Shown here one piece after another: positions 22,318 through 31,705 of a stretch of 64,000 bases of DNA. How positions within the stretch are numbered: position 1 is the stretch's first letter; each line of letters starts with the position of its first letter. Source of the DNA: Craspedostauros australis (Eukaryota > Bacillariophyta > Bacillariophyceae > Mastogloiales > Achnanthaceae); the NCBI GenBank assembly GCA_026770025.1, contig JAMXDE010000005.1, forward strand, positions 1,302,001-1,366,000. Reading direction: 5' to 3'. The notes beneath the pieces were generated by a model. It was given only the letters and a program-made list of their open reading frames with translations, ran no database searches and had not been told where the DNA came from. A program made the position numbers and the translations under genes.

Positions 22318-22561
22318 ATGTCGAAGCGTATGTACCATACCAACACAATAGTACAACACAGTACAACAACACAGTACAATGCTGCGTATTCCGAATAAGA
22401 AGACTGCACTGTCTGTACTACATGCTCTATCGTTGTCTACCGCCCGAGTGTGAGGAGGAAGTGAGCGATGACGATGTTGTGGATGGAACGCGCACCAGGA
22501 TTATATCATATAATATGATTTGATAACGTTTTGCGTTCAACTCCTTGAACGCATTCCTCGT

Positions 22562-23785
22562 TCAACCGCGACGGAGTCTCTTGCTCCTCCTCAGATTCGG
22601 TTGTTCCTTTTTGGCTTCCGTCGGCTTTGCTTCACGTTTTGGCTTTGCCTTGGTATCATCTTTTGGTGTTGTTTTAGGGTTGCCACAGTCGGCATCACCA
22701 TCGGCATCACCATCACCACCACCCTTGCCTTCTCTCACTGCTTCCTCCACGACGACAATGTTCTTTCCGGCCTCCTCCACCACCTTCCCTTCTTGGATGT
22801 CGCTGACTTCAGAGTCACCTCCATCGTTCTCGCTGTCTTCCTTCACGCCGTCAGGGACGGCCTGCGATGCGCCTTCCGTTTTTGGCTTTTCCTTCATCTT
22901 CGTCTTTTTGGCCTCGCCAGCACTCTTCTTTTGTGATTTCAACTTTTGCAACGATGTCACAATGGCCGACGTCCGTCCACCCGACGTCACGAAGGTGATC
23001 TTCTTGCCATCCGCTGTCTTGCTCCCCTCTTTCTTCTTCGTCCACCGGGCATGGAACATCCAATCGGAGGGAAATTCCTTGCGCGCTTTCAAACTTCCCA
23101 CCGCAGTCGTCAAGATCCATCCCAACTTCTCCACGACCAAATCTGCCTGCTCCATCGTCAAGTGCGTCTGATCCGGATGCATCCGACTTTGGTACATCAC
23201 TTCGTCCGCAATCCAATTCCCAACCCCGCTTACGACGCGCTTCTGGTCCATCAGGATGGCCTTGATGCCCCTCGACTTTTGCATCAGCGCATCGCGGATG
23301 CTCGTGCGATTCGCATCGAGATCGTCGTGCGCATCTGGTGCCAACTCGGCGAAGTCCGTGGTATCCTGCAACACGACGGAACCAAACTTGCGCGGATCGG
23401 AGAAGCAGGCGCTGGTGCTGGTTTCCAATTGCAGATACGAATGCGGCGGTGGATACTGCATGGCGGCGGTGCCCGACAACTCCATCAATCGCGGCACGTG
23501 CGTCGCGCTCGAGATGCGGCCCGTCATGCCCATGTGCAGCAGCAAGAAAGCGCGGGATGATTTTTGGTCGCGTGTCGTCAACTGCAGTGCGAGCTGCTTG
23601 CCTTTGCGCAAGACGTCTTGCACGTAGTACTTGGTGTCATGGACAGAAGCAATGTCATCATCGGATAGGAACTTGCGAGGTGGCTTCTTGTCAATCGACA
23701 AGCGCTTCAATTTCAGGGGATGCGTGTCGGAGATCAACGGCAGGAGGATCTGCCTGTAGTTCTCCACTTCGGGCAGTTCCGGCAT
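22562..23785 (-). CDS. FPG1: formamidopyrimidine-DNA glycosylase, plant-type (Fpg/MutM) with basic tail
   Basis: Single exon, 407 residues, ATG at 23785. It removes oxidised purines such as 8-oxoguanine and FapyG in base-excision repair, with AP-lyase activity from the N-terminal proline. Seen: MPELPEVE at the start (catalytic P and E after Met removal), RKGKQLALQL with the beta-elimination Lys, HMGMTGRI, DPRKFG, and the helix-two-turn-helix GNWIADEVMYQSRMHPDQ. In place of a C4 zinc finger it has the zincless finger of plant enzymes, KKITFVTSGGRTSAIV, with the key Arg after GG. After about residue 275 comes a 130-residue Lys/Glu/Ala-rich tail ending in LRRSKRLRRG, plausibly a nuclear localisation and DNA-contact region. 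No plastid or mitochondrial presequence is possible because the catalytic Pro must be residue 2. Confidence 0.95.
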   Translation of the reverse strand: MPELPEVENYRQILLPLISDTHPLKLKRLSIDKKPPRKFLSDDDIASVHDTKYYVQDVLRKGKQLALQLTTRDQKSSRAFLLLHMGMTGRISSATHVPRLMELSGTAAMQYPPPHSYLQLETSTSACFSDPRKFGSVVLQDTTDFAELAPDAHDDLDANRTSIRDALMQKSRGIKAILMDQKRVVSGVGNWIADEVMYQSRMHPDQTHLTMEQADLVVEKLGWILTTAVGSLKARKEFPSDWMFHARWTKKKEGSKTADGKKITFVTSGGRTSAIVTSLQKLKSQKKSAGEAKKTKMKEKPKTEGASQAVPDGVKEDSENDGGDSEVSDIQEGKVVEEAGKNIVVVEEAVREGKGGGDGDADGDADCGNPKTTPKDDTKAKPKREAKPTEAKKEQPNLRRSKRLRRG

Positions 23786-25064
23786 GGCGGAATGAGATAT
23801 CAGTCGAGTCAGTTGCGTTGTGTGACGAGTTGCTGATTGTGAGGGGTGCGCTCTTGCAACAATACAAAGAGTGGATGTGCTGAAGGTATGCGCAGAGATG
23901 GAACGGGGTGCCGAGTCGGTGAGAACGATGGTGATGTTTGCAGTGTTCGTGACGGCCTTCTCTCTTGCGCAAAAATGGCACGAAGTGTGGGAGGAGGTTG
24001 ATGCGGTGGCAACATTTCAAATCTGCTTTCTTCAAACGTGCACACAGGATTTAGCAAGATACCATGTTGGATTGAGCCTCTCTCTCTCTCTCTCTCCAGG
24101 GAGACAGCGAGAGAGATAACGGAGAGGCCGATTCTGAACGAGCATAGTGGACACAAGGACAAGGCATCGGAGTCCATCGATCACAATTGTCATCACTCTG
24201 CTCCATCTTTGGGATAGAGGTTCCACCCCACAACCGGGCTGTCCGTGGATTACCTCTTGAACTCCATTTGGGGAAACAAGGGAGCGTTGCCGCCGTCCCA
24301 AAGTCAGATTTCTGCGGAGGATGTGATCTATAGCACTCTACCATACCTACTCTACACGTTTGCCCACCACGTTTACTAGAGTCTATCCGCGTTCCATAGG
24401 TCGTACTCTACTCTGTTCTAGAGGTTCCAGCGGGAACAAACTCTCGCTCGCCACAGCAACGGCCTTCATGATGCTCCAGATTGTATTCTTGACGCAGCCC
24501 CACAACCAAGAGACATCTTGCAAGATGCACGGCGATCATTGGTGCAACACAATGCGACATAGTGCAGCACAGGAATTAGAAGTATAATAAATTAGAGTCT
24601 ATTATGCCCAGAGTGAGTAGAGCAGAGTGGCCATACTCCATCGGTATTCGGAAGCGACAACTTTGGATGTCCTTGTCTTGACGAATAGGGACAGTCTAGT
24701 GAAACCGATTTCGGATGGCACATCTGTGAAATGTGCATGAATCCATATTATTACACGAGCTCTCTGCGAGCTCTTTTTGGAAATGGAACGCAGATTCGTG
24801 GAGGATTGGCGGAACCAGTCCCGTTTCGTTCCTGTCCATCAATCGATCTTGTTTTCCGCCAAATGATGTGCCACCACAGACACCGCAAAGAAACTGCGAC
24901 CGCGACCATGCTGATCCCACCCTCCCGGTTCGTTCGTTGGCGTGTTGTTCCTCCGATCAAACTGATTCTGTTTCTTCCTTCTTCTTTCTCTTGTGTGTTG
25001 TGCTCATCGTCGTGGCTTTCCGAGAAGTCCTGCGTAGTCTGCATCCTTCTTCAGGTTCTATCTC
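23786..25064. other. divergent intergenic region between Fpg and phosphoserine phosphatase
   Basis: About 1.3 kb with a (CT)n tract at 24078-24096. Open frames are short and unrecognised. The bases just before 25065 lie in the leader of the phosphatase. Confidence 0.5.
24078..24096. repeat. (CT)n microsatellite
   Basis: CT dinucleotide tract of about 19 bases about 300 bases upstream of the Fpg start codon. Confidence 0.85.
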
Positions 25065-25976
25065 ATGATCCTTTCCCACAACAGAATTCCCACTCGAACT
25101 TCCACCATCACCAGCACACTTACTCTCAGCATCGCCATTATCATGTTCGCATCCACGATCCGTCTCGCTTCGTCCCGTTTTGTGAGCACCACCGCACGAT
25201 CCTCCTGCGCCGCCTTTCTGCCCACCGCACAACGCCCGGCCATGTTCAGCACCACCACTTCGCTGAGCGCCATCAACGTCGCTGATCAGGTGGGCAACGA
25301 CGTGCAGGGCGCCATCGATTCGCTGGCCACCGCCGACGCCGTCTGCTTCGATGTCGATTCCACGGTCCTCGCCGAGGAGGGCATCGATATCCTGGCCGGT
25401 CATCTGGGCAAGGGTGAGGAAGTCTCCGAGCTCACGAAGCGCGCCATGGACGGTTCCACCAAATTCCAGGACGCCCTGTCGCAACGCCTTGACTTGCTGC
25501 AGCCCGACCGCGCGCGCATCCTGGATTGCTTGGAGGATCATCCGCCAGTCCTGTCGCAGGGTATCGAGGCCTTGATGCAATCCCTGCACCGCAAGAAAGT
25601 CGACGTGTGGCTGGTCTCGGGCGGATTCCGGATCATGATCGAGCCCGTGGCGATGCGACTCAACATCCCGGTGGAGCAGATCTATGCCAACACCATCCAG
25701 TTCGATGATCATGGCATGTACACCGGCTTTGACGACACCGAGCTGACGAGCCGCGATATGGGCAAGCCCAAGGCAGTGGCGCAGATAAAGGAGAAGATGG
25801 GATACGAGACCGTCGTCATGGTGGGGGATGGTGCCACCGATGCGCAGGCCAAGCCACCGGCGGACCATTTCATCGGATTCGGTGGCATCGTGGCCCGTGA
25901 GGCCGTGAAGGCCAAGGCTGATTGGTTCGTGACGGACTTTGACGGCATGAAGGAGATCGTGGAGGCACGTCCATAG
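25065..25976 (+). CDS. phosphoserine phosphatase with N-terminal targeting region
   Basis: Single exon, 303 residues from the ATG at 25065; a second ATG at 25143 would give 277. It dephosphorylates phosphoserine in the last step of serine synthesis by the phosphorylated pathway. The HAD motifs are in order: CFDVDSTVLAEEGID (nucleophile and acid Asp, about residue 96), VSGGF (motif II Ser), KPKAVAQIKEK (motif III Lys) and VVMVGDGATDAQ (motif IV). The first 70 residues are basic and rich in Ser, Thr and Ala (MFASTIRLASSRFVSTTARS), which suits a mitochondrial presequence. CAAFLPTAQR just after it could also be read as a weak ASAFAP-like plastid site, so mitochondrial or plastid import is undecided. 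The catalytic domain is full length. Confidence 0.92.
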   Translation: MILSHNRIPTRTSTITSTLTLSIAIIMFASTIRLASSRFVSTTARSSCAAFLPTAQRPAMFSTTTSLSAINVADQVGNDVQGAIDSLATADAVCFDVDSTVLAEEGIDILAGHLGKGEEVSELTKRAMDGSTKFQDALSQRLDLLQPDRARILDCLEDHPPVLSQGIEALMQSLHRKKVDVWLVSGGFRIMIEPVAMRLNIPVEQIYANTIQFDDHGMYTGFDDTELTSRDMGKPKAVAQIKEKMGYETVVMVGDGATDAQAKPPADHFIGFGGIVAREAVKAKADWFVTDFDGMKEIVEARP

Positions 25977-26383
25977 ATTTCCCCTGACGTGATGTTGGAA
26001 TATGCCAGAGCACCCATACGGTGGAGTATCCTCCGCGCTCTCTCTGGAGTAGTACCATTAATGCTCTGCTCGGTCGCAGTACTTGATGCGCCCTTGGCCA
26101 AGTCGACAGTGCGTGAAGTCATCAACCATGGATGACACACAAAGCTCGCGGATACTGCGTGGATGGAGATTCGCAAACCTGGACGACCTCGCACAACGTG
26201 AAGATCATAACTTCTTGTGACCACACACTTTCGAACAACGGTATGAAGAATCTAGAATTTGGAGTAGGTTGATTAACTTGCTGCTCGGTTTCATGAAACG
26301 CGCATGTTGCGCAAATGCTCAATAGATACTGTAGAGTGAATGCACTCCATTGACTCAGCTGGTCTGCTTGGTGGATCATCCAA
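25977..26383. other. convergent intergenic region
   Basis: About 400 bases between two gene 3' ends; no coding or repeat feature seen. Confidence 0.5.
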
Positions 26384-28123
26384 CTATGAAAATCGTGTAG
26401 GATCGAAGGCAAAACTCAACTTGCCGTCAACAAAACCGCTGCTCGTCGAAGCGGATGGCTTGGTCGATGCATGATTGTTGCCGTTGCCGTGTGTGCCGGT
26501 TGCAGTGTTGCTGTCGTCCTCTTCGTCTTCTTCCGGTGCGCAACATGCGCAGCCACCCTTCCTGGATGCCTGCTTCAGTGTCCAATGTTCCTTGGGCAGG
26601 ACGGTATCCTGCAGGGTCTTGTCGCCAATGAGGATGGACTTGTGCTGAAAGACGCAATTCTCTATCGCGGCCATATCGTACGATCCGGCTGCAAACGATG
26701 TGGTGGTGGATGCAGATTCCTCGTGCTGCGCGTCCTGCAGCCATTCCATCACGTCTTCCACGATCTGCTTATCGAGACCGCTGGATTTCGTGCCGGTGAT
26801 GAATTGCAGCAAGCTGGCAACGCTCCAGAACAAATCTTGCTTGTCGGGAACGGAGCCTTGTTGCTGCTGCATGAGCAGTTCGTACTTGAGGACGTACGGC
26901 AAGTATCCGTTGCTATTTTCATCATGCTTCAACGCAAAGAAGGCATCCACACTGGACATCCAAGATTCGACGACCTGTGCCTGTTGGACGGGGATCTGTG
27001 ACAGGGCGATTGGAAGGTTTCGAATCTGGTTGGACAGATACGGCAGTGTCGGGATGGAATGGATGGTGGAATCCGAGCTGGGTGCGATGGTGGTGATGCC
27101 TTCGAGTGTCGTTGCGAGGCTGCTTGTGGATGGAAATGATGCCGAACTGGCATTCTGCATGGCACGTTGCACGGATGCCATGCATCCGTCGTAGGCGAAG
27201 ACGTGACGGTCATCCGGGAAGGCCTGCTGCAGCACCGGAAGCACAGCGGACGTGACAGATTGACCAGGCAACGTGATGACGATGCTCTTCGCCTGGGCTG
27301 GCTGCTGCTGTGCCTCCAATCGGCAGAGGGCAAAGAGGATGGATTTGGCATTTGCAGCGACCTTGGAGCTGGTGGACATCCAGTGCGTGAGGGAGACCAT
27401 CCAGGATGGCTGGGAGATGATGGTGGTGTCCTGAAAATGATCGTTGTGGCGCAGCATGCCCTCGATGAGTTGCGTGGCGGCACCAGAACTGGCATCAGCG
27501 ACGAAGCAGAATGCCGTGAGGATAATCCTCGCCTCGTACACCTTCGCCAAGGCGTCTGTGAATGGAATCAAGGGCAGCTGGAACACCTCGCTGTCGTACC
27601 CATCCTGGTTGTCCGATTCAGCAAGCGTCTTCCTGAGCAGGAAGATGTGCGGGAGATCGCCAATCCTGTACGAATCTTCGACGCCGAAATCGATCTTGAG
27701 GATGGTGACGGAGATGTTGGCCTTCGAGGTCTTCTTCTGCTCGGCGGAGGAGCTGACGAGGTCATCCACAAACAGCTGGATGGCAGCCTCGCCGGTAATG
27801 CGATTGACGATGCGCTCCAAGGGGTTGGTTGGAATGCCCCCTTTGGACGAAGAGGTGTTGCCGGGGGAGGAGGCATGGACCCCAAGAACTCCGCCCAGCA
27901 GGTAGTAGTCGACCTGGAGGTTGATCTTCTCCACGAACTTCTTCCACCTGTACTGGTACTCCTGTCGACGCTTGATCATCAAGCGGGTTGGGCTGAACAG
28001 AGACCTCGACACCCTGTCGCTCTGGAGGAAGCACAGGGTTACCACGGTGGCCACCGCGCCTCCGACGGCAGTGGGAAGCAGTGTGGCGCCTCCGCTAGCG
28101 ATCAAGTCGTTCATCACGGACAT
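26384..28123 (-). CDS. conserved-looking unknown protein with N-terminal membrane segment
   Basis: 579 residues from the ATG at 28123 (MSVMNDLIASGGATLLP); the frame runs further 5' but without another ATG. A hydrophobic segment (VGGAVATVVTLCFLQ, about residues 18-33) is followed by basic residues, which fits a membrane anchor. The body is a regular helical/globular sequence. One stretch, SIVITLPGQSVTSAVLPVLQQAFPDDRHVFAYDGC (about residues 280-315), resembles in pattern the region of sulfotransferase-like proteins where a strand-loop-helix is followed by HVF-Y-D, but no P-loop or PAPS motif is clear. The end holds CACCAPEEDEEDD and a Ser/Thr-rich tail. I cannot name the family with confidence. 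Confidence 0.7.
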   Translation of the reverse strand: MSVMNDLIASGGATLLPTAVGGAVATVVTLCFLQSDRVSRSLFSPTRLMIKRRQEYQYRWKKFVEKINLQVDYYLLGGVLGVHASSPGNTSSSKGGIPTNPLERIVNRITGEAAIQLFVDDLVSSSAEQKKTSKANISVTILKIDFGVEDSYRIGDLPHIFLLRKTLAESDNQDGYDSEVFQLPLIPFTDALAKVYEARIILTAFCFVADASSGAATQLIEGMLRHNDHFQDTTIISQPSWMVSLTHWMSTSSKVAANAKSILFALCRLEAQQQPAQAKSIVITLPGQSVTSAVLPVLQQAFPDDRHVFAYDGCMASVQRAMQNASSASFPSTSSLATTLEGITTIAPSSDSTIHSIPTLPYLSNQIRNLPIALSQIPVQQAQVVESWMSSVDAFFALKHDENSNGYLPYVLKYELLMQQQQGSVPDKQDLFWSVASLLQFITGTKSSGLDKQIVEDVMEWLQDAQHEESASTTTSFAAGSYDMAAIENCVFQHKSILIGDKTLQDTVLPKEHWTLKQASRKGGCACCAPEEDEEDDSNTATGTHGNGNNHASTKPSASTSSGFVDGKLSFAFDPTRFS

Positions 28124-28925
28124 CGGCTGCGTACAAGTATGCGAACTTGGTTTGGTTTGGCTTGGCTTAGCTTGGCTGGGATGGGATGTTGCCGGCAAGG
28201 TCTTGCAGGTTCAGAAGTGTGCAGTCTCTGTTGGCTTTCCTCCTTGAGCAACTATCCGTTGGTGTAATATTATGTGACCTACGAGAGTTATGTCACACGC
28301 GAGTGTCGACCCGTGTTGTGAGAAAAGGGCACCAGAAGGGAGGGGAGGAGAGGAGTCAAGGATATGATGTCGTTGTTGGTGTTGGTGCTGTTGCTGTTGC
28401 TGCTCCTGTTTCTATGTTGGGCACGGTGCCTGTCTGCACGCGTTTTCGTTGGAGGTGTCAGTCGCTCCATTCCGGCAGATCTGTTTCTGCCTTCTGCACT
28501 TTCGGCCACGTATCTGTTGGTGCGGAGATGCGAAGTGGCAACCTTCCGACAAACGTTTCCGAACACCTTCGTCGTTGTGTTCCTTTTGTTTTGTTTGGCT
28601 ACCAAGCAAGCTCCTTGAAAATTTAGATTGTCTGATAGTACTGTTGTTTCATTCATATTTTTCAGTCACAGTTGGGAGTTTTCGGAGGATCGAAACTAAG
28701 AAGGAGCTAATCGTTTCTGTCCATCCGCCAAACACAATCCAAGCCTGCACGACCTGTCGCAGATTCTGTGACAACCCTGCTGCGAGGGACACATCACCGA
28801 AGACATCACTGGCATCAGGACAACCTCCTTGCGTCCATCATCAGCGCGGTCGCCTGGATCACAGGCATTATCCCAAACAAACAAACAAAGGATCAAACAA
28901 TCCAGACGAAGCAACAACGACGACG
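28124..28925. other. divergent intergenic region
   Basis: About 800 bases shared by the two neighbouring promoters. It includes GTTTGG/GCTTGG runs near 28150-28180 and GTTGCTGTTGCTGCTCC runs near 28390. The leader of the + gene has AAACAAACAAACAAAG near 28876. No gene seen. Confidence 0.5.
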
Positions 28926-29993
28926 ATGATCCGAGCAGCCATCAGTACGAGTATGCGCGGCATGTGCAAGACTTCTGTCTGTCGCAACACTGCGTTGCCG
29001 CAACTTCGATCTCACGTTCGGCGTCACCTGACGGCGGATGCAACGGCAGCCACTGCAGAGTCGCAGCAGCAGAAACGTCTCCTGGTCGTCTCCAGGGCCA
29101 AGTTCCAGAAGCATTACAAACCCAAGCCAAAGACCGATCCAAAGGCCAACTCCGGCGATGACAAGCCGTGGCCGTTCTGGACCAAGATGGCTGCGGGCGT
29201 GGCGCTTTCCACAAGCGTCCCGTACATGTTCATTTGGTGGATTTCGTCCGAACCGAGCCTTCGGGAGAGCCAGCCATGGATCGATCGGTTCCGGTTTCAT
29301 TTCGCCACGGAGGATCCGACGATTGTTCCCTACACCGAGGCCATGAACGAGACTGGTGACGACCAGAGCATCACCACGGAAGGTGCTCAGCCGTACGAGG
29401 GATATCTGTTCCCCAAGGAGCTCACGTACGCGGAACGAATTCAGCAAGCGGAGATTGAAGATCGCGATCACAGCAACGTCAAGGTCTCAGTCCTCACGAC
29501 TGCAGGCACGATGGTGGAGCAGGAGGTACCTGCCAACATCCATGCAACGCCTGCGGATGTGTTGGAAGGCATCGGCAGGAACGACGATGACAAGACGGAC
29601 GTCTTCGTCAACTTCTCGACTGCGGAGACGGAGGATCGGCAAGCCAGCGACGAGTTCACGTTGGATGGCACTTCGATGACGTCCATGTCAAGCGCTGGCA
29701 TCGGCGCAATCCCGGCGCAGACCAACCCAACCGCCAAGCTCTCCCAAATACGATCCCCATGGCAGTACGAAGAGCAGCAGCAGCAGCAGCAGCAAGCGCA
29801 GCAAATCCAGGTGCAGCAATCATCAAAAAACAGCAGCGTCGACATTGACATTTCGAGGCTGGAATACACCATCGCGCAGCTGGAGCATGAAATGAAGAAT
29901 CCCACGCGCAGCATCGATGATGTCATGGCGGAGCTCAACTCAGCCAAGCGGGAGCTGCGCAAGTACCGATGGAGAAAGCGATTGGGAATGTAG
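28926..29993 (+). CDS. probable mitochondrial single-pass membrane protein, unknown function
   Basis: Single exon, 355 residues, ATG at 28926. The first 40 residues (MIRAAISTSMRGMCKTSVCR and on to RSHVRRHL) are basic, Ser/Thr/Ala-rich and lack acids: a good mitochondrial presequence. After a Lys/Pro linker comes one membrane segment (PFWTKMAAGVALSTSVPYMF-IWWIS, about residues 79-103), then a soluble part with conserved-looking aromatic and acidic residues (QPWIDRFRFHFATEDPT). A Gln tract (EEQQQQQQQAQQ) precedes a C-terminal coiled coil (ISRLEYTIAQLEHEMK to the end). The layout suggests an inner-membrane protein with a coiled-coil tail, perhaps a respiratory-complex or organising subunit. I do not recognise the family. 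Confidence 0.7.
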   Translation: MIRAAISTSMRGMCKTSVCRNTALPQLRSHVRRHLTADATAATAESQQQKRLLVVSRAKFQKHYKPKPKTDPKANSGDDKPWPFWTKMAAGVALSTSVPYMFIWWISSEPSLRESQPWIDRFRFHFATEDPTIVPYTEAMNETGDDQSITTEGAQPYEGYLFPKELTYAERIQQAEIEDRDHSNVKVSVLTTAGTMVEQEVPANIHATPADVLEGIGRNDDDKTDVFVNFSTAETEDRQASDEFTLDGTSMTSMSSAGIGAIPAQTNPTAKLSQIRSPWQYEEQQQQQQQAQQIQVQQSSKNSSVDIDISRLEYTIAQLEHEMKNPTRSIDDVMAELNSAKRELRKYRWRKRLGM

Positions 29994-30174
29994 GCTATCA
30001 TGCGCATGATCATGATCCATCATGGTCTCTGAACATGACAACACTCTACTCCACCTCATTCCGCAATGCATCTTCTCTGATAGCCTTCACTTCACTTCAC
30101 CCGTGCTCTATTTTACTTGCAAGATTGACCGCTGGACTCTACACCAATAACTACTTTGCTCTGAATCGTTTCGA

Positions 30175-31152
30175 TCATCGCCTCTTCATTGGACCGCCAA
30201 TTTCATCGATCTTTGATTTGTACTCCTCCGGTGTTCTGTGCGCATCCCCCAACGTCCAAGCCAGCGATTCGTTGACAACGTCGCGTCCCACCATCGTCAC
30301 GACACTGTCGTCAGCATCGTTGTCTTCATCTGCATCGCCTCCTTTCCACTTCGCCACGCGTTCCAATCGGTACGGCACGCTGCGTTGATTGCCGTAGATG
30401 TATTCATTCGTCTCCGGGTTGAAGCCACGATCGTTGATGTAAAACACATCGTCGTACAGCGACAGCTGATCCAAGATCTTGATCTTTTGACCTGGCATCA
30501 TTTGGGATTCCACGATGGCCTGGCCGTGCACCATGATGGCATGCATGCACTCCGTGTCAGCATCGTCATGATCGTCATCCAGATACGCGTGCTGCACCGC
30601 ATCGCGTGCAACGCTCCACGCAATGTCACACTTGGGCAGCTCCGTCAAGATGCTGCGATCGTTCTGCAATGCGCGATGGAAGATGCTTTTCCATCTGCCT
30701 CCCACTTCCGCTTGCAGCTTTTGAAAGATGTGTGGCGCGACGGTGTAGAGCTTCATGCAGCAGTCGGGTTGCAATTCGTAGTACCGAAATCGAAAGATGC
30801 GCTGCGGCTGACCTTCGAAGTAGAAGGCGGCCAATCGGGAAGTCTCGGTGATGGGGACCAAAGTGCAATGGATATGCTCGTGCTGTCCACCTTCGCGCGG
30901 TGTCAAGTATCCATCTTCACGATCTTGCAGCACCTGGTTGTAATTGTCAAAGTCGCCTTGAAACAGCGTCTGGAATAAGCGCTGGATCGTCGCCGTCTCG
31001 TCCGTTTGGGCGGTGGACGTGACGGAGTCGCACAGTGTGGTCGTTGTCGTGCTCCTGTGGATGTCGTTGGAAATTACAAATGACCATGTGCTCCTCAGCA
31101 TCAGGCCGAGCACGACTTGTTGCATGATCGTGCAGGTGGAAGTACGCTTCAT
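30175..31152 (-). CDS. CpcT/CpeT-family chromophore lyase homologue, plastid-targeted
   Basis: Single exon, 325 residues from the ATG at 31152; the frame also opens upstream to 31320 (T/N/H-rich, judged leader). The start MKRTSTCTIMQQVVLGLMLR-STWSFVIS has a signal-peptide core followed by S-F, an ASAFAP-like cleavage site, so plastid import is likely. The body matches the CpeT fold: FQGDFDNYNQVLQDRE near residue 63, HEHIHCTLVPI, AAFYFEGQPQRIFRFRYYEL, a Cys in CDIAWSV, and the hallmark block MMPGQKIKILDQLSLYDDVF then RGFNPETNEYIYGNQRSVPY. In cyanobacteria and red algae these lyases attach bilins to phycobiliproteins. In an alga without phycobilisomes the role is unknown. It ends 181 bases from the oppositely oriented membrane-protein gene. 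Confidence 0.85.
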   Translation of the reverse strand: MKRTSTCTIMQQVVLGLMLRSTWSFVISNDIHRSTTTTTLCDSVTSTAQTDETATIQRLFQTLFQGDFDNYNQVLQDREDGYLTPREGGQHEHIHCTLVPITETSRLAAFYFEGQPQRIFRFRYYELQPDCCMKLYTVAPHIFQKLQAEVGGRWKSIFHRALQNDRSILTELPKCDIAWSVARDAVQHAYLDDDHDDADTECMHAIMVHGQAIVESQMMPGQKIKILDQLSLYDDVFYINDRGFNPETNEYIYGNQRSVPYRLERVAKWKGGDADEDNDADDSVVTMVGRDVVNESLAWTLGDAHRTPEEYKSKIDEIGGPMKRR

Positions 31153-31705
31153 CGTCGTCAGTATCACAAGTACGTATGGCAGTGATGATCGTGTCTCTCG
31201 CAATGAATGGCCAGACTCCAGAAACATCGGCATGTGTTCGACTGCTCGCAGGACGAGTCGTCGTGTGTTCACCTTGTTGTTGTTGTTGCTGTTGTGGTGG
31301 TGGGAAGATCGCCGTGTCAACCCACGAAGAAGTTAGTCCCGCAATATGAGTCATGTTTTTGCGAATGGAGTCGCACTGGTCGGCTAATTCTGATCGTGGC
31401 GCGGAGTTGTGCACAAAAACGCGACAACCCGAACACAACGCATGGCCATTTTGGTGTGGAAAATCGCGCGAAGGAAATCGAGAGGAGAAATGGCGGAGGC
31501 AGCAGAATCAGAACAGAGAGCAGCATCTTCGCTGACACAAAAGTTCGCGACGGCACAAACAGACACATTGCCCTCCCTCGTTCGATTGTGGCTCGATGCA
31601 GAGCGCAACGGAGAACACCATCAGACCACAACAAAACAAAGCACCTCCAACCAACGATCCAGTGTCTTGCACCCTGCTCTCAGGCACCACAAGAGGACGG
31701 CAACG
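31153..31705. other. divergent intergenic region, about 550 bases
   Basis: Probably a bidirectional promoter between the CpeT-like and Myb-like genes. GTTGTTGTTGTTGCTGTTG at about 31274-31292 is a simple repeat. No gene seen. Confidence 0.45.

Noticed and set aside
21391-22359. 322-codon open frame antisense to RPN11
   Set aside because: RPN11 on the plus strand is unambiguous; the antisense frame is His/Val/Leu-rich noise.
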